Assembly: GCA_030063045.1 (NCBI GenBank)
Contig: JAQSEB010000012.1
Coordinates: forward strand, 1,488,001-1,552,000
Reading direction: 5' to 3'
Source of the DNA: Pratylenchus scribneri
Lineage: Eukaryota; Nematoda; Chromadorea; Rhabditida; Pratylenchidae
DNA length: 64,000 bases
The translations under genes and the position numbers were made by a program. Below, one piece after another: positions 33,447 to 45,839 of this stretch. Every line of letters starts with the position of its first letter. Within the stretch, counting starts at the first letter, position 1. A model generated the notes under the pieces. The model saw nothing but the letters and a program-made list of their open reading frames with translations. It ran no database searches and had not been told where the DNA came from.

Positions 33447-35638
33447 TCATTCATCATTTATGGATGGAATTGGTGTATTTTTCTCTTTGATAACCATTAC
33501 AAAAATTGTTTCCGCTTTTTGATTATCCTCCACATTCTCCATATATTTAATCACATTATCTTCTAGCCCTAAATTAAATAAAGAAAAAAAAATGTATAAA
33601 AATTATTGCGAAAAAATTTGGTTTTTTATGGTAATTTCTAATTTGCTAACATTCTCCCATCACGAATGGCGGGTAAACCAACTTGATGTCATTTAAAGTT
33701 TATTTAAACTCAATAAAAATTTTGGTCTAATTCATAGTAAAGCTCTTATAAAAACGGCTATAAATTGGTCAGTTTATAATCCCGTAGGCAGGTAAGGATA
33801 AGGAATACAAATTTTGGTATTAAAATTAAATTCTTTCTCTCACATTTGTGGATATTTTCCATTTGTTCTTTTCTGGCCATCAACATTGCAAGAGCTGCAT
33901 TATTTTGTATACCATTTCCAATATGATGGGAATAATTCAGCGATTCCTTTTGAATAAATAGTTCATAAAATTTGTCAGCTTCATCAAAAATCTTCGCAAC
34001 GATTGACATTTTCATTACCAAATTGTCTCGACTTTTGTCCGAGTGCTTGTTTGCGAGGTCAAAAATGTCCATCATTTCGGCAATGTATTTATTCTCAGGT
34101 CCATCCAAAATTTGCATATGAGCAATGCCCAGTTGTTTATTAAGTTGCTTCGTTTTTGGCAATTCCCTATGAAATTTGGTTTTTAGTGCAGACAATTTGG
34201 CAAACATTTCCAAGGCAATATGGGTTCGGTTTGCTCTAAAATTGAAAGAATAGTTGGGAATTATTAATTTTTCCTTATTCATATCATTGTACATAATTCC
34301 GTTCAGTAAAGCATTTTGATTATTAAAATGATTAATCAAAAAAATAATTGAATAGAATTTTATCGCCAAAAACGAAAGCCAAATTTTTGTCTATTTTTTT
34401 TCACTTTTTTGATAATTTTTTGCCGATTTCTAATCAAATCCACTAATTCAGTTTTGAATTTATTTAATTCATTGTATTCGCAAAAGGGCTATATAATTTG
34501 ATCGGACCAAAAATAATTTAGGAGTTAATGCAATACTTTATAGATATTTGGAAATTGCGCAACTTTTCAAACCTACAATTTGATAATTTCTTTCTGCGAA
34601 TTTACTGGAAATTGTTCAAAAGCAGCACTTAAATTTAGCCATTCCTCTTTTTGTTGATCTTTCGCACCGTTTTCTCCATAAAGTTCTTTAGAAAATTCTA
34701 ATTCCAATTTTTTCTTAAGCATCTCTAATGACGCTAAATCCTCCTTTTCCATGACATCAGTATCAGTTTCCATTTGCAGAGAATGCTTTGGAATTGAAAC
34801 AGCGTGGATGGGTTGAATCGGAGCATGGTAGACGCCATTCAGTGGCTCAATCGTTTTCAGTCCTGTTGCCACTGGCAAAACATTTCTGCTTCTTCCAAAT
34901 GAATTCATGTGGCCGCCAACCACATGAAAATGAGCAGCAGCACCATTTGGGGAAGAATTTGCAAATTGGCTTCTAATTCCGGAGTTGGCGACATTATTCA
35001 TTGAAGCTGACGGCAAATTTTTTTTGTTAAAATTTATATAAATTTGTTTTTGATTTTCTATTAACTATTCATATTTTTAATCGCATGGCTACGAATTTTA
35101 CAGCCTCCCATGAAACTTTTTTGCTAAAAATTTCACGTTTTTTAATAATTGGGCCTGTCTTTTGGCTTATAACACAATAAAGAGGTAACCGATTTGGGAC
35201 TATTTGAAAGTTCTAAATAGTCTTTAAAAGTGGCTTTTTAAATTTACGAATATTAAAACAATACAAAATAAGCTAGCTTTTTTTGGAAACGCGGTTAACT
35301 AAACGACTGCAATTTTTTAAGTTGAATTCAAAAAAAATTCCTATAAATCGTATTAAGCTTACAGGACAAATTACTAGCTTAGCTAGAAAGCAAATAATTG
35401 CCATATATTTTATGGTACACTGAATCGTCCCTAACCAATTTAGCTTTTATTTCGAATTATAATTCCAAGAAAATTGCCATAAAAACTCATTCTGAGATGG
35501 AAAATAAATTAAGCCAAGGTCAAACTCACTCATTGACAAACCGCCCAGATGAGTTGAATGGCATCGGTCCATGATGAATAATAGGCCAAATATTGTGAAA
35601 GGCAAAAACGGAGCGGAACAAAAGGAAAAGTTGGCCAT
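33447..35638 (-). CDS. Secreted protein of unknown function, copy 1 (350 aa)
   Basis: Exons 35638-35530, 35006-34577, 34235-33844 and 33568-33447, in phase (1053 nt). Exon 1 is a signal peptide: a short polar start, core FLPFTIFGLLFIM, then DRCHS. Exon 2 is N/S/H-rich with IPKHSLQME and ends in a helical acidic segment (LEMLKKKLELEFSKELYGEN) and an EQFPVNSQKEI stretch. Exon 3 is predicted helical: THIALEMFAKLSALKTKF, YIAEMMDIF, NIHK. Exon 4 is short and acidic (IKYMENVEDNQ). The paralog at 54.6-57.6 kb shares all four exons and every intron phase. I recognise no domain. With a signal peptide and no membrane helix it is probably secreted; a SXP/RAL-2-like or effector role is only a guess. Confidence 0.75.
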
Positions 35639-35737
35639 CGTTTTTACTTTTTATGTTTATGAGGGAAGGATTACTTCAAATTTAATGAATGAATTTGGTT
35701 TTTATTGGTGCAATTTGAATTGATTTTTCAGAAATAA

Positions 35738-35830
35738 ATGCCGATGGACTTTGGATATTATGCCCATCCAATTGGGATATCTCAACGACTTTTACGCTGG
35801 GCTTCAATGGATTTGTTGCCGTTTTGGGTT
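35738..35830 (+). pseudogene. Short divergent first exon, decayed copy
   Basis: Begins MPMDFGYYAHPIGIS. The nucleotide sequence aligns with 57693-57787 (ATG...GATTTTGGATATTAT and TTCAATGGATTTGTT), but the later part is in a different frame, so one copy carries an indel. It points away from the secreted-protein gene. No downstream exon was found. Confidence 0.4.
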
Positions 35831-35837
35831 GACGGTG

Positions 35838-36290
35838 AGGCGAGCGCCAAAATAGGAGGTATGGGGTGGATTGAGAGAGGAGTGATGGCGTGGATAGCAG
35901 CTGAATTTGATGGAATGATTGGTTTTGGGTGATTTGGCCAAGGCAAATGCCGAGAAAATGGCCTAAATGAAAGGGGAAAGGAGGGCAGGCGGTGAGGCGA
36001 GCGCAAAAATAGGTGTGGATTTAGAGAAGAGGGAAGGGTGGGAAATGCAAATGATTTGATTAGGAGGTTGGCTTTGGATTATTTGGCCAGAAGAAATGCC
36101 GAGAAAATGGGCCAGATGAAAGGGGAAAGAGAGAAGAGAAAAGCCGAGATGGCGCGCGAGCGCCAAAATGACAGTGGACGGATGAGAGAGGAGTGAAAGG
36201 CATGCAATTAAAAGCACCTGATTTGATGAAGGGAAGAGGACAGATTGGTTTTGGGTGATTTGGCCAAGGCAAATGCCGAGAATAATGGAT
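35838..36290. repeat. Three tandem units of about 150 bp
   Basis: Each unit has GCGAGCGC(C)AAAATAGG early and GATTTGGCCA(A)G...AAATGCCGAGAAAATGG late, at about 35838-35965, 35995-36120 and 36155-36290. A single related unit is at 57838-57915 in the paralogous segment. Confidence 0.75.
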
Positions 36291-36579
36291 CCTCCCTAAT
36301 GACTAATGAGCGAGAGGACTGAGGGCCAAAAATGGAGAAGGTGCTAGCGATTTTTGTTGTTGGATTCGGTGAATACAAAAACACTTGGTCTAATTTTTAA
36401 ATATTTTTATTTTTTGCTTTTGTTGCAAACGAAATTCATATAGAACATTTAATATGTTAGGATAAATTTAATGAATGAATATGAATTGATCTGTGCTTTT
36501 CTTGTCATAATTTCTCAAATTCTTATTGAAGGAAGCGTTCAAATTCATTGAATTGCTATTTTTCCTTTTCAAAATTAGC

Positions 36580-36900
36580 GCGGATTAACCATAACCCTAA
36601 TCCCTAGCCCCTAACTAAGCTTAATCCGGCTTAATCCCCCTTTATCCACTTTAATCCCTCTATATCTGGCTATATCCCTCATGCTCCGTACCCCTAAGCC
36701 CCTAGATCCCATGCCGCCCCTAACCATAACCCTAATCCCTAGCCCCTAACTAAGCTTAATCCGGCTTAATCCCCCTATATCCAGTTTAATCTCGCGCAAT
36801 CCCCGGGCCTCTGTTACATTTTCCTGACCTTCCAGTGGCCATCCGGGCCATTTCGCATCCATTTCGAGGCTTAATCCTCCTTAATCCTCATATATCCGGA
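36580..36900. repeat. Direct repeat rich in CCCTAATCC words
   Basis: The phrase AACCATAACCCTAATCCCTA plus GCCCCTAACTAAGCTTAATC occurs at about 36588 and again at about 36722. Further TTAATCC and TATATCC words fill the rest. The words do not match the nematode telomere repeat TTAGGC. Confidence 0.7.
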
Positions 36901-37417
36901 TATCCCGCGCACCTTCTTTTTGACTTCCGCGCACCCCTGGAACCGTTTATGTAAGCAAGAGAGCAAAGGGGATGAGAGATAAGCATGAAAGGCAAAAGAA
37001 AAGAAGAAAAAACTTTGCAGATAAAAAGAATTGAAATAGCAGATAAAAAAATGTTCCAAAAAATTGCAAATAAAAAAAATTGAAATAGCAGATAAAAAAA
37101 ATATTTGCCATTGTATATTCTTGCCTATTCCAATCTTATTAGAACATTTTGAGAAAATGATAATTTTAAATTTCTCTTGCACCCATTCCCTTCTTGCCTC
37201 TTCCATGACAAACAATAACCGGCATATTTCTCTAGGGTAGGATTTTTCCTGTGGACTAAGATAAAATCTCTATTCCATAATGTAGAGTTTTAGACCTCTG
37301 TAGTTATTTTTTTGATGCAACTCTGAAACGGATCTGAGGTTGCTGATCATCTAATAATTATAAATGCGAATATCAATTTAAAAATCCTATCCTTTTTCAG
37401 AGGATAAATTATTAAAA

Positions 37418-40400
37418 ATGAGCAGTGCAAAAAATCGTGAACGAAAAGAGCGTGAAGCCAGGAATCACATGGAATTGGCAAAACATCATTATGAAACGGG
37501 CGATTATGAGATGGCACGGGACTGCTTGACAAAGGCATTGGGTCGGCATGCAACCGCGGAAACATTTTTGCTCCGCGCCGCCGCCTACTTGCAAATCCAA
37601 TGGAATGAAAGGTTATTATTAGGCTTTTTAAAAATTGAATAAGCAAAAGAGTGCGTCTATAATCTGGCCTGGTTTCTAAAATCTTTTGCATTACATGTTC
37701 AGCGAAAAATGTGAAAATTATCGCAATAATAAAATTTATTAGATTACTCCAAAAAACAGAATAATATTTTCAATACAAAGACTCGGAAAACCCTTAAAAC
37801 TAATTCAAAAAAAACATCATTATTTTTGGTAAAATATTTCAAACAAACTTGTTTTCAAACATGAATTCGAAAATGCATTAGTTTTTTTTTGGTTTAATGT
37901 TTAATCCTTTTAAAAATATTGAATATTTGGATAATTTTCTTTTCGCAAAACAGAGACAATACCAAAAGAATGTAAATTGAAAAATAAAGACATCGAAGAG
38001 GCCAGAAAAAATATCAAATATAATAACCAAAAGCAGATTAAAAAATCAACTGGCCAGAAATAAATCTCCTCAAACTACTGTCTTGTCATTTTAAATAATG
38101 ATCAAAAATTCTATAAATACCAATTAGCAATTACTAAGAAATGATACCTAAAAAAGGATCAAATTTTCCAAAAATATGCACTATGCACACAAATTTTGTT
38201 TTTAGCATGGAATTGGCGGTGGCAGACGTGACCGAAGCGCTGAAGTTGGAACCAACAAACGAGAAGGCAATCGAATTGAAAGCAATGCTCTATGGCATGA
38301 ACGGTGCAAGGGTGGAGGCGGAAAATGTGGCAGAACGATTGGCACCCATTGATCCGGACAAAATGAATGAGGTTTTTTGCTCTATCATAAAAGTAAAATA
38401 TAACCCATCTATGAAATGAAATAATTGTGGAGCCAAATTTGATCTGAACAGTCCAATGTGGACGCAGGCCAAATATACATTGAGGGAGCTTTTTAATGAA
38501 TATTTAATTTTTAATGTAAAATTAAAGAGTTCAACAAGAGCTTTCCCATTAATCGGTCTAAAATAAAAATTGTTTTATTCATTAAGTTTAAAAATATGAT
38601 AAATGATTTCACATTTAAGTATTACTGAAGACATAATTTTCACAAACAATACTAATAAATAATTTATAAAATATGCCATTCGAGACAAAATTTTGGCACT
38701 TATAAATATAAATTAATTGGAAGGTTTACCCAAATTTGACCGACTAAAATAACAAATTTTAGAACATCAGAATGTTTGTGAAAATCAGAATGTTTGTAAA
38801 AATCAGAATGTTTGTAAAAATCAGAATGTTTGTAAAAATCAGAATGTTTGTAAAAATCAGAATGTTTGTGAAAATCAGAATATTTGTGAAAATCAGAATG
38901 TTTGTGAAAATCAGAATGTTTGTGAAAATCAGAATGTTTTGTGAAAATCAGAATGTTTGTGAAAATCAGAATGTTTTGTGAAAATCAGAATGTTTGTAAA
39001 AATCAGAATGTTTGTGAAAATCAGAATGTTTGTAAAAATCAGAATGTTTGTGAAAATCAGAATGTTTGTGAAAATCAGAATGTTTGTGAAAATCAGAATG
39101 TTTGTGAAAATCAGAATGTTTTGTGAAAATCAGAATGTTTGTAAAAATCAGAATGTTTGTGAAAATCAGAATGTTTGTGAAAATCAGAATATTTGTGAAA
39201 ATCAGAATGTTTGTGAAAATCAGAATGTTTGTAAAAATCAGAATGTTTGTGAAAATCAGAATGTTTGTAAAAATCAGAATATTTGTGAAAATCAGAATGT
39301 TTGTGAAAATCAGAATATTTGTGAAAATCAGAATGTTTGTGAAAATCAGAATGTTTGTAAAAATCAGAATGTTTGTGAAAATCAGAATGTTTTGTGAAAA
39401 TCAGAATGTTTGTAAAAATCAGAATGTTTGTGAAAATCAGAATGTTTGTAAAAATCAGAATGTTTGTAAAAATCAGAATGTTTGTGAAAATCAGAATGTT
39501 TGTAAAAATCAGAATGTTTGTGAAAATCAGAATGTTTGTAAAAATCAGAATGTTTGTGAAAATCAGGATGTTTGTGAAAATCAGAATGTTTGTAAAAATC
39601 AGAATGTTTGTGAAAATCAGAATGTTTGTGAAAATCAGAATGTTTGTGAAAATCAGAATGTTTGTGAAAATCAGAATGTTTGTGAAAATCAGAATGTTTG
39701 TGAAAATCAGAATGTTTGTGAAAATCAGAATGTCTGTGCAATTTTTCTTTATTTGATTTTCAAGCTTTTGTATTAAAAAGGGTATTATAAAGGTTAATGA
39801 TTATGAATCTCATTTGTCGTTAAAAATATTGTGTCAAAAACATAAATATAATCCTTTACATAATAACTATCGCATCCCTAAAAAAGGAATAATTCATTAA
39901 CATTTTCTTAATTTATGTTTCCATTACATTAATTTGAGATACTTTTTTTATAGGTGAAGAGAAGCTTGAAACAGCTATCATTCGAGACGGCCACTTCAAT
40001 TCCATACAAGGACGAACTGTTCGATGTGCACTTCATGGGCCAAAAGGCTTTGGACCGTGATCGTGCCAAATCGTTGGATTTACGTCAGAAGCCACCAACC
40101 AAAGGTCCAGTGTATCTCATCAAAAAGTTGCCCAGTGCCAAATCGCCCTTTCCCAATGCCATGCATGTGCTGACTTTGGCAGATTTGAAGGAGATCTTGG
40201 ACAACATTCGTGTGGGCGGCGGCGTACTTTGGACTTTGGCACTGGATAATATTTTGGTGGATGAGCAGTTGATGGAGGCACGATTTATTTTTTTTACTAA
40301 ATACCGTAAAACCTCTTTTAATACCCAATGGGGGTTATTTTTCACCATGAAAGGAAAATTTGGGGTTTATATTATAGCCGATTTTGTAGAGAGAGAACTA

Positions 40401-43400
40401 AGAAAATACCATAAATTTTTTTTTAGATTTTTTGCTGAATTAAAATGAAATTTTTTACAGTTTTTCCGTTCGCTTGAGCCCATCCAATTGACCGGCAACA
40501 TTGTTCGTATTTTAAAAATCCATTGCAATGCCGAATATTTTGCCGAAATGTTTTCTGGTAAACTGCTCAATCCAAGAGCCTTTTGGATTGATGGCGTCGA
40601 CAACATCGAAGGGGTTATTTGATTTTAAAATTATATTTATTAAAGAGAAGAAAATGTTATAAATTGAGCATTTAAGAAATTTCCTAGGGATTTTATTTGG
40701 GCAATTTTGGTAATCTTGGCTTTTAAATGTCATAAAGTCAGGAAAATAAACTCATTCGACTTGTTATATATAATATCATTTTTAATGAGTATTTAAACTT
40801 AAACAAAAATTTATAATTTAAAACCGGTATGGGTTTAAATTATTGATCAGCTTTTCAAAACTATAGTTCATTATTATTCACAATTGAAATTTCATAAAAT
40901 AAATCAACCATGGTGAGTCGATTAACAAGGGAAGGAATCCAACTGACCGTGGGCTTTTGAAACGAGACCTAGCTACTTTTGTAGATTATATATGGGTTTC
41001 TCCCAGAAGTGAAGTCCTTTTTTCCTAAATGGACCTCCCCTTTGAGATATGGCCATAAAATCTGCTTTATCCGCATATCTGGCCCTAATTCATATCTCCT
41101 CATAGAATTGAGATAAAAATATAATTTAAACGTCATTTTGTAGAGAATTTAATGCCTTTTCATTTTTGTAAATACATCATGGGCCTAAAAATTTTTTGAA
41201 ATTTTTTATCGATTTTTTTCTGAAAAAAATACCAAATTTGGCCAATTTTCAATGGGCCATAACTCGGTTATAAGGAATCTTTAAACTTTGGTCCTGTTAT
41301 CTCTTTTGATCACCATATCATAAAGTATCCTTATGCAAATTTTCAGATTTTTCTGTTAACCTGAAAATTCAAGGCATTTTGCCTATCACAGGCCTAGCAT
41401 AGCGAAATCTCGCGAATTTTCAGGTTAACGGAAAAATCTGAAAATTTGCATAGAGATACTTTATGATATGGTGATCAAAAAAAAAGATAACTGGGCCAAA
41501 GTCTAATGATTCCATTTAACCGAGTTATGGCCCATTGAAAATTGGCCAAATTTGGTATTTTCAGAAAAAAATCGATAAAAAATTTCAAAAAATTTTTAGA
41601 CCCATGATGTATTTACAAAAATGAAAGAGAATTAAATTCTCTACAAAATGACGTTTAAATTATATTTTTATCTCAATTCTATGAGGAGATATGAATTAGG
41701 GCCAGATATGCGGATAAGGCAGATTTTTTGGCCATATCTCAAAGGGGAGGTCCATTTAGGAAAAAAGGACTTCACTTCTGGGAGAAACCCATATATAATT
41801 TACAAAAATAGCTAGGTCTCGTTTCAAAAGCCCACGGTCAGTTGAATTCCTTCCCTTGTAAGACTTTTATGAAGTCTGGGTTTTCATAAAGAAACAAAAA
41901 TGGTAATAGTTAGAGATGGCCAATATTATTATTGGTATTGGTAATGTTATTGGTTTGTTTTGGTATTGGATTTGGATTATTGGTTTTAAAAATGCACTGG
42001 ATAAAAATGGGCTTTTCGAGAGGAATATTTTTTACTATTTTTTCTGAAGATAAGTATTGGGTATTATTGGTATTGATATTGGATATTGGGAAATTTCTGG
42101 TATTGGACAATGGACATCTCTTCTACAGTAATAGTGTCGTTCGTCCCCCCCTCCCATTTTCCAAAAATTTTTTTAAATTTTATTTTTTCCTAAAAACGAA
42201 TGCGAATATAGCAATAATTTTTAATAAATTACCTGAACTGGTATAGGTTCACATATCGGTTTCGAAAAATCGAATTTTGATATTTTAGGAAATGTTCTCA
42301 ATAAAAAAGGGGATACAATTTTCTTTAGATACCCTCTCTAATCTTTAATTACCAAACTTTTTGCAGTTCAATCTGCAAAAAGCAATTGTGGATTTGCCTG
42401 CTCTGCATAACATCAAGGAATTCAAACTGAACATGGCCATCTCCAATGAGTTGTTCCAAAAATCAGTGCAACTACCGCCCTATTTCACGGACATCGGCGC
42501 ATTTTTCGACTATGTTGAACGGCCCATTTCAGAGGAGGCGGTACGCACCCACCATTCGTTGGACATTTTTGAGCCACACATTCGATCGATAATTACGCAT
42601 GACAGAAGACAATTTACAATGGACTGGGTCCGATTGGGCATGCCATTGGCTGAATTCAAGAAGATTTGCACTAACGTGAGTATTTAAAATTAGTCCACAA
42701 AACTTTCTATTATATATAGGATTTTGTATTTGGATAGATTTTTCGATTTCACAATACTAAAAATTTGCTTTGACATGACATCTATATTTCAGCGTTTCAT
42801 GGAATCTCGCTCAAAATGCGCTGCATATCATTTGGAGATCAGCTCAAAGAAGAATCCTACCGGCGTAGTGGACGAAGAGCAGCGAAAGCGCGGTGGACTG
42901 CTCCTTCATAATGAGCACACGCAGGAAGTGATGGTATTCCAGGTGAGGATGTAATTATTAGACATGGGGCACATACTCTCTGCTGCTGGTGATTGGAGAG
43001 AAAATGTATTACCGAATATGCTCTTTTAATTCTCTATTTTTAATTATTTTTTTTAATTTTCCCAAAAGGTGGGGAATTATTAAAAATTGAAAATTACAGG
43101 GAATCATTTTTCAACCATTCCAAAAGGGTGGAGAAATTATTGGAGAATGCATACTTAAAACGAGAATTAAGATGTATGAGCAAGCCTCACAATCAAATTG
43201 CTCGCAGCATTTCTTTAATACTTTATATTGGTTGGATATGTTACGGCCAATTTGGGAAATCAGCCCATTTCCGGAATTGTCATTTTGGAAATCTCGGCTT
43301 CTAGGCATCTTACAGGCTCGAAAGGTCGAAAGTAGACTCATTCGACTCGGTATGGTCGATTTGGTCTATGAAATTTAAATTTCAGACCGGGTTAGGGGTT

Positions 43401-44605
43401 AGGGTAGGACATAGGACTATGGTATTAGGGATAGGGGCTAGGGTTAGAGGTTATACCGGTCTGAAATTTAAATTTCATAGACTATATCGACGATGCCGAG
43501 TCAAATGAGCACACTCTCGTGTCTGTACGATTCCCATAAGCCGAGATTTTCAAAATGGCCAGGTAAATTGCCTGACCTTTTCTAAAAGGGCCAATTTCCA
43601 AAAGTGGCCGCAACATATATAAAGGGAATTATGGCATCGATCTCATCAGCATAAGAACATTTGGTAAATGGTAATAATAGGATTTGTAGTATATAATTTT
43701 TCGAGTTTTATGTAAAAACGATAGAAGATTCATACTCTATTCATCGAAGCGCATCGATGATTGGTGTATAATATGACCCAAAATATATAGATAGTGAAAA
43801 ACTAATGACAAATTCGGATTCTCCATCATCGAAAACCCCTGAATACACGCTTTTTTAGCTAAAAATAAAATCATATAATTTTTTTTGGAAAAAAGTGGGG
43901 AACAAAGTGATACTGTTACCAAATGTTCACATGCTGAGATCGATGCCATAATTCGCTTTAGTATAATATTAATAATAATATTTAAAAGGGTGCGTTTTTT
44001 GCCGAGAGATTTGGATTATTTTGCCGAAAAATCGGATTCTTTTGTTGAAAGCTTAATAACTTGTTAGTGCTTGATCCTAGACCACCAACCCTTATACCCA
44101 TTTTATAGAGCTAATCGAGACGCGTAGATTGATATATTATTTGTCATGGTTTGGTTCAAAACTAAAAGAGTTACAAACCAAAATCAAAATATGGTTTAGA
44201 CAGGTTAATAGAATACATTTAATTGTGGTCAAAATTCCACAAATTATATATTAATCGATGCGTCTCGTTGAGCTCTATAAAATTGGTAAGAGGTTAGAAA
44301 GTCTAGGATCAAGCACAAAAAGTTATAATAAAAAAACCGATCTCTCGACAATAGAACCAAAATCTCTCGGCAAAAACCTTTTCTCTTAATTAAAATGGAA
44401 TAGAAATCATTCATAACTAATTTTTATACCCCTTTCCCACCCACAGGTGATTGGATCGGATGCATTTGGTGCCGATGGCCAGCCAAAGAGTTGGCTGACA
44501 ATTGTTCAGCGCAAGTCTAAGGAGATTTTGTACCAGGACATGATGGGTGAAGTGCAGAAAGAACGCCGGGCAGCAGGTCAACAGCCCGGCACCAGCAAAT
44601 GGTGA
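37418..44605 (+). CDS. TPR-containing protein of unknown function, 484 aa
   Basis: Exons 37418-37611, 38206-38371, 39954-40277, 40461-40613, 42367-42675, 42793-42942 and 44447-44605 (1455 nt, in phase). Residues 1-120 look like tetratricopeptide repeats (RNHMELAKHHYETGDYEMA, VADVTEALKLEPTNEKAIEL), a protein-binding superhelix. The remaining 360 residues (YKDELFDVHFMGQKALDRDR, GGGVLWTLALDNILV, HCNAEYFAEMF, GSDAFGADGQPKSWL) form a conserved-looking region I cannot name. There is no signal peptide or membrane helix, so it is probably cytosolic. The exon 3 end would need a GC donor (GAG|GCACGA), just upstream of a family G fragment, so that boundary is doubtful. Introns are packed with repeats: an 18-bp minisatellite in intron 2, a 940-bp palindrome and hAT-like element 3 in intron 4, and families N and B in intron 6. 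Confidence 0.75.
38765..39740. repeat. 18-bp minisatellite, about 54 units
   Basis: Unit AATCAGAATGTTTGTGAA in tandem, with a common G/A variant (TTTGTAAAA) and four units lengthened by one T (GTTTTGTG). In intron 2 of the TPR gene. All frames stay open because 18 is a multiple of three; the reading frames here are repeat artefacts. Confidence 0.95.
40308..40385. repeat. Family G fragment
   Basis: TACCGTAAAACCTCTTTTAA followed by CCCAATGGGGGTTA resembles the end of family G. It lies right after the doubtful exon 3 donor of the TPR gene. Confidence 0.4.
40925..41865. mobile_element. 940-bp near-perfect palindrome, family M
   Basis: Arms of about 460 bp: left begins ACAAGGGAAGGAATCCAACT, right ends with the complement CAGTTGAATTCCTTCCCTTGT. 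Successive blocks (GAAACGAGACCTAGCTA, AAGTGAAGTCCTTTTTTCC, GAGATATGGCCATAAAATC) are mirrored in order. The centre is near 41390. In intron 4 of the TPR gene. No coding capacity evident. Confidence 0.85.
41911..42127. mobile_element. hAT-like non-autonomous element 3, interior of ATTGGTATTGG repeats
   Basis: Flanked by a perfect 8-bp duplication GTAATAGT (41903-41910 and 42128-42135). Ends TAGAGATGGCC and GGACATCTCTTCTA. The 217-bp interior is largely TATTGG/TATTGGT words. In intron 4 of the TPR gene. Confidence 0.75.
43237..43618. mobile_element. Palindromic element, family N
   Basis: Ends ATGTTACGGCCAATTTGGG and CCAAAAGTGGCCGCAACAT; inner arms TATGAAATTTAAATTTCAGA and its mirror. The centre is GGTTAGGGGTTAGGG-type words. 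In intron 6 of the TPR gene. Confidence 0.75.
43990..44375. repeat. Palindromic element, family B (copy 5, long form)
   Basis: Family B core (AGAGCTAATCGAGACGCGTA / GATGCGTCTCGTTGAGCTCT) with an outer shell of GCCGAGAGATTTGGATT units, mirrored on the right by CTCTCGGCAA and AATCTCTCGAC-like units. In intron 6 of the TPR gene. Confidence 0.8.
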
Positions 44606-45839
44606 AAACATGACGAAACGAATCACATTATTTTGGAATTATGTTCATGCATAAATTTGACTCTAATATAATTTATTTTTCTATTTTTTTTTTAATTTTC
44701 ACTTGCTGATAAATAATAAATATGCTAATTTTCTTAAATATTTTTTAAAATTTTTCTTTATTTAATTATTTTTTATTTCAAAATTTTTCACTTTGAAAAA
44801 TTTTTAGAAAGAAATAAATTTGAACGGTTATTATATGGGCCAGGGCCTGCAAAGGTCAGCCCGAAGCTCATCTCTGTTTCGCCTAAATTCACTTCATTTT
44901 CATGACGAATCCTTGGGATCTAATCAATAACGGACAAATTATTTGCATAAAAAATTGTCTAAAAGAAAAAATATGGGTCTAAGATTTAATGTTTGATATT
45001 TTTCTATGATTATTATTGGTTATTTAATGTTTTCAATCGTTGGGGAGAGGCCAAGTTAGATTGTTTGGTCCGACGGACGCATGGGCAGAGAATAGAGATT
45101 AGAGGGTTAGCCGACACTTGCGGACGAAACAGTCTGGAGCTGAAGGTGGTAAAGCTGGAATGGCATTGTTTTTAGGATATTATTAAGCATAAAATTAGCT
45201 ACAAAATGACATCAAAAGTTTTGGCAAATTTTGAGTATTCACCGAGTTATGGCCAAAAAAACCGTCAAAATCGCAATTTTAATTAAATCAATGGTTTTTT
45301 GGCCATAACTCGGTGAATATTGAACATTGAACAAAACTTTTGATGTCATTTTGTAGCTAATTTTATGCCTAATATTATGCTATGAACATTGCCACTCCAG
45401 CTTTACCACCTTCGGCTCCAGACCGTTTCGTCCGCAAGTGTCGGGTCCGCAAGTGTCGCAGTACGGAAAGGAAGGAACATCAACATTTTTTCGGCAGAAA
45501 ATGGTCCATCAATTTTGGTTAAATCATTCGTCATTCAATTTTTCATCTCAAGACTATGATCATTTTGGTTTAAGTTTGCGCAGCTAGCTGTAAATATTCG
45601 GAATATAGCATTTTTTGTGACTTATAATAATGAAGAATTTTATTGGTTTTGCTTACAATCAAAAATTTATAAATAAATAAATCCCACCATTTTTAAAATT
45701 TATTATATTTTTTTATTCTTTCTTTTCTGGCTTTTTTAAATTTGTTTTTCTCAGAATGTATATATAAATCGGAATACAAAAAATATGCTTGATTATTATG
45801 CATAAAAATGTACAAAAATAAATTTATTTCATGTTAATT
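44606..45839. other. Intergenic, contains family D copy 2
   Basis: Between the convergent TPR and receptor genes. No exon supported outside the repeat at 45109-45461. Confidence 0.5.
45109..45461. mobile_element. Palindromic element, family D (copy 2)
   Basis: Ends CCGACACTTGCGGACGAAAC and GTTTCGTCCGCAAGTGTCGG; inner CTGGAGCCGAAGG-like block mirrored as CCTTCGGCTCCAG. After the right end the last 15 bp are repeated once (GGTCCGCAAGTGTCG). Confidence 0.85.

Larger units (their letters stand above)
35639..37417. other. Intergenic with duplicated divergent ORF start and tandem repeats
   Basis: Holds a short plus-strand start (35738) shared with 57693, a three-unit tandem array (35838-36290) and a CCCTAATCC-type repeat (36580-36900). 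No complete gene seen. Confidence 0.5.

Noticed and set aside
36580..36900. Possible internal telomere array
   Set aside because: The CCCTAATCC words are degenerate and do not follow the nematode TTAGGC period.
38765..39740. CRISPR-like array
   Set aside because: Direct tandem units without unique spacers in a eukaryotic intron; a minisatellite.
38772..39776. Long open frames on both strands (repeating MFVKIR, NQNVCE, KHSDFH)
   Set aside because: They arise from the 18-bp minisatellite; every frame is open because the unit is a multiple of three and lacks stops.
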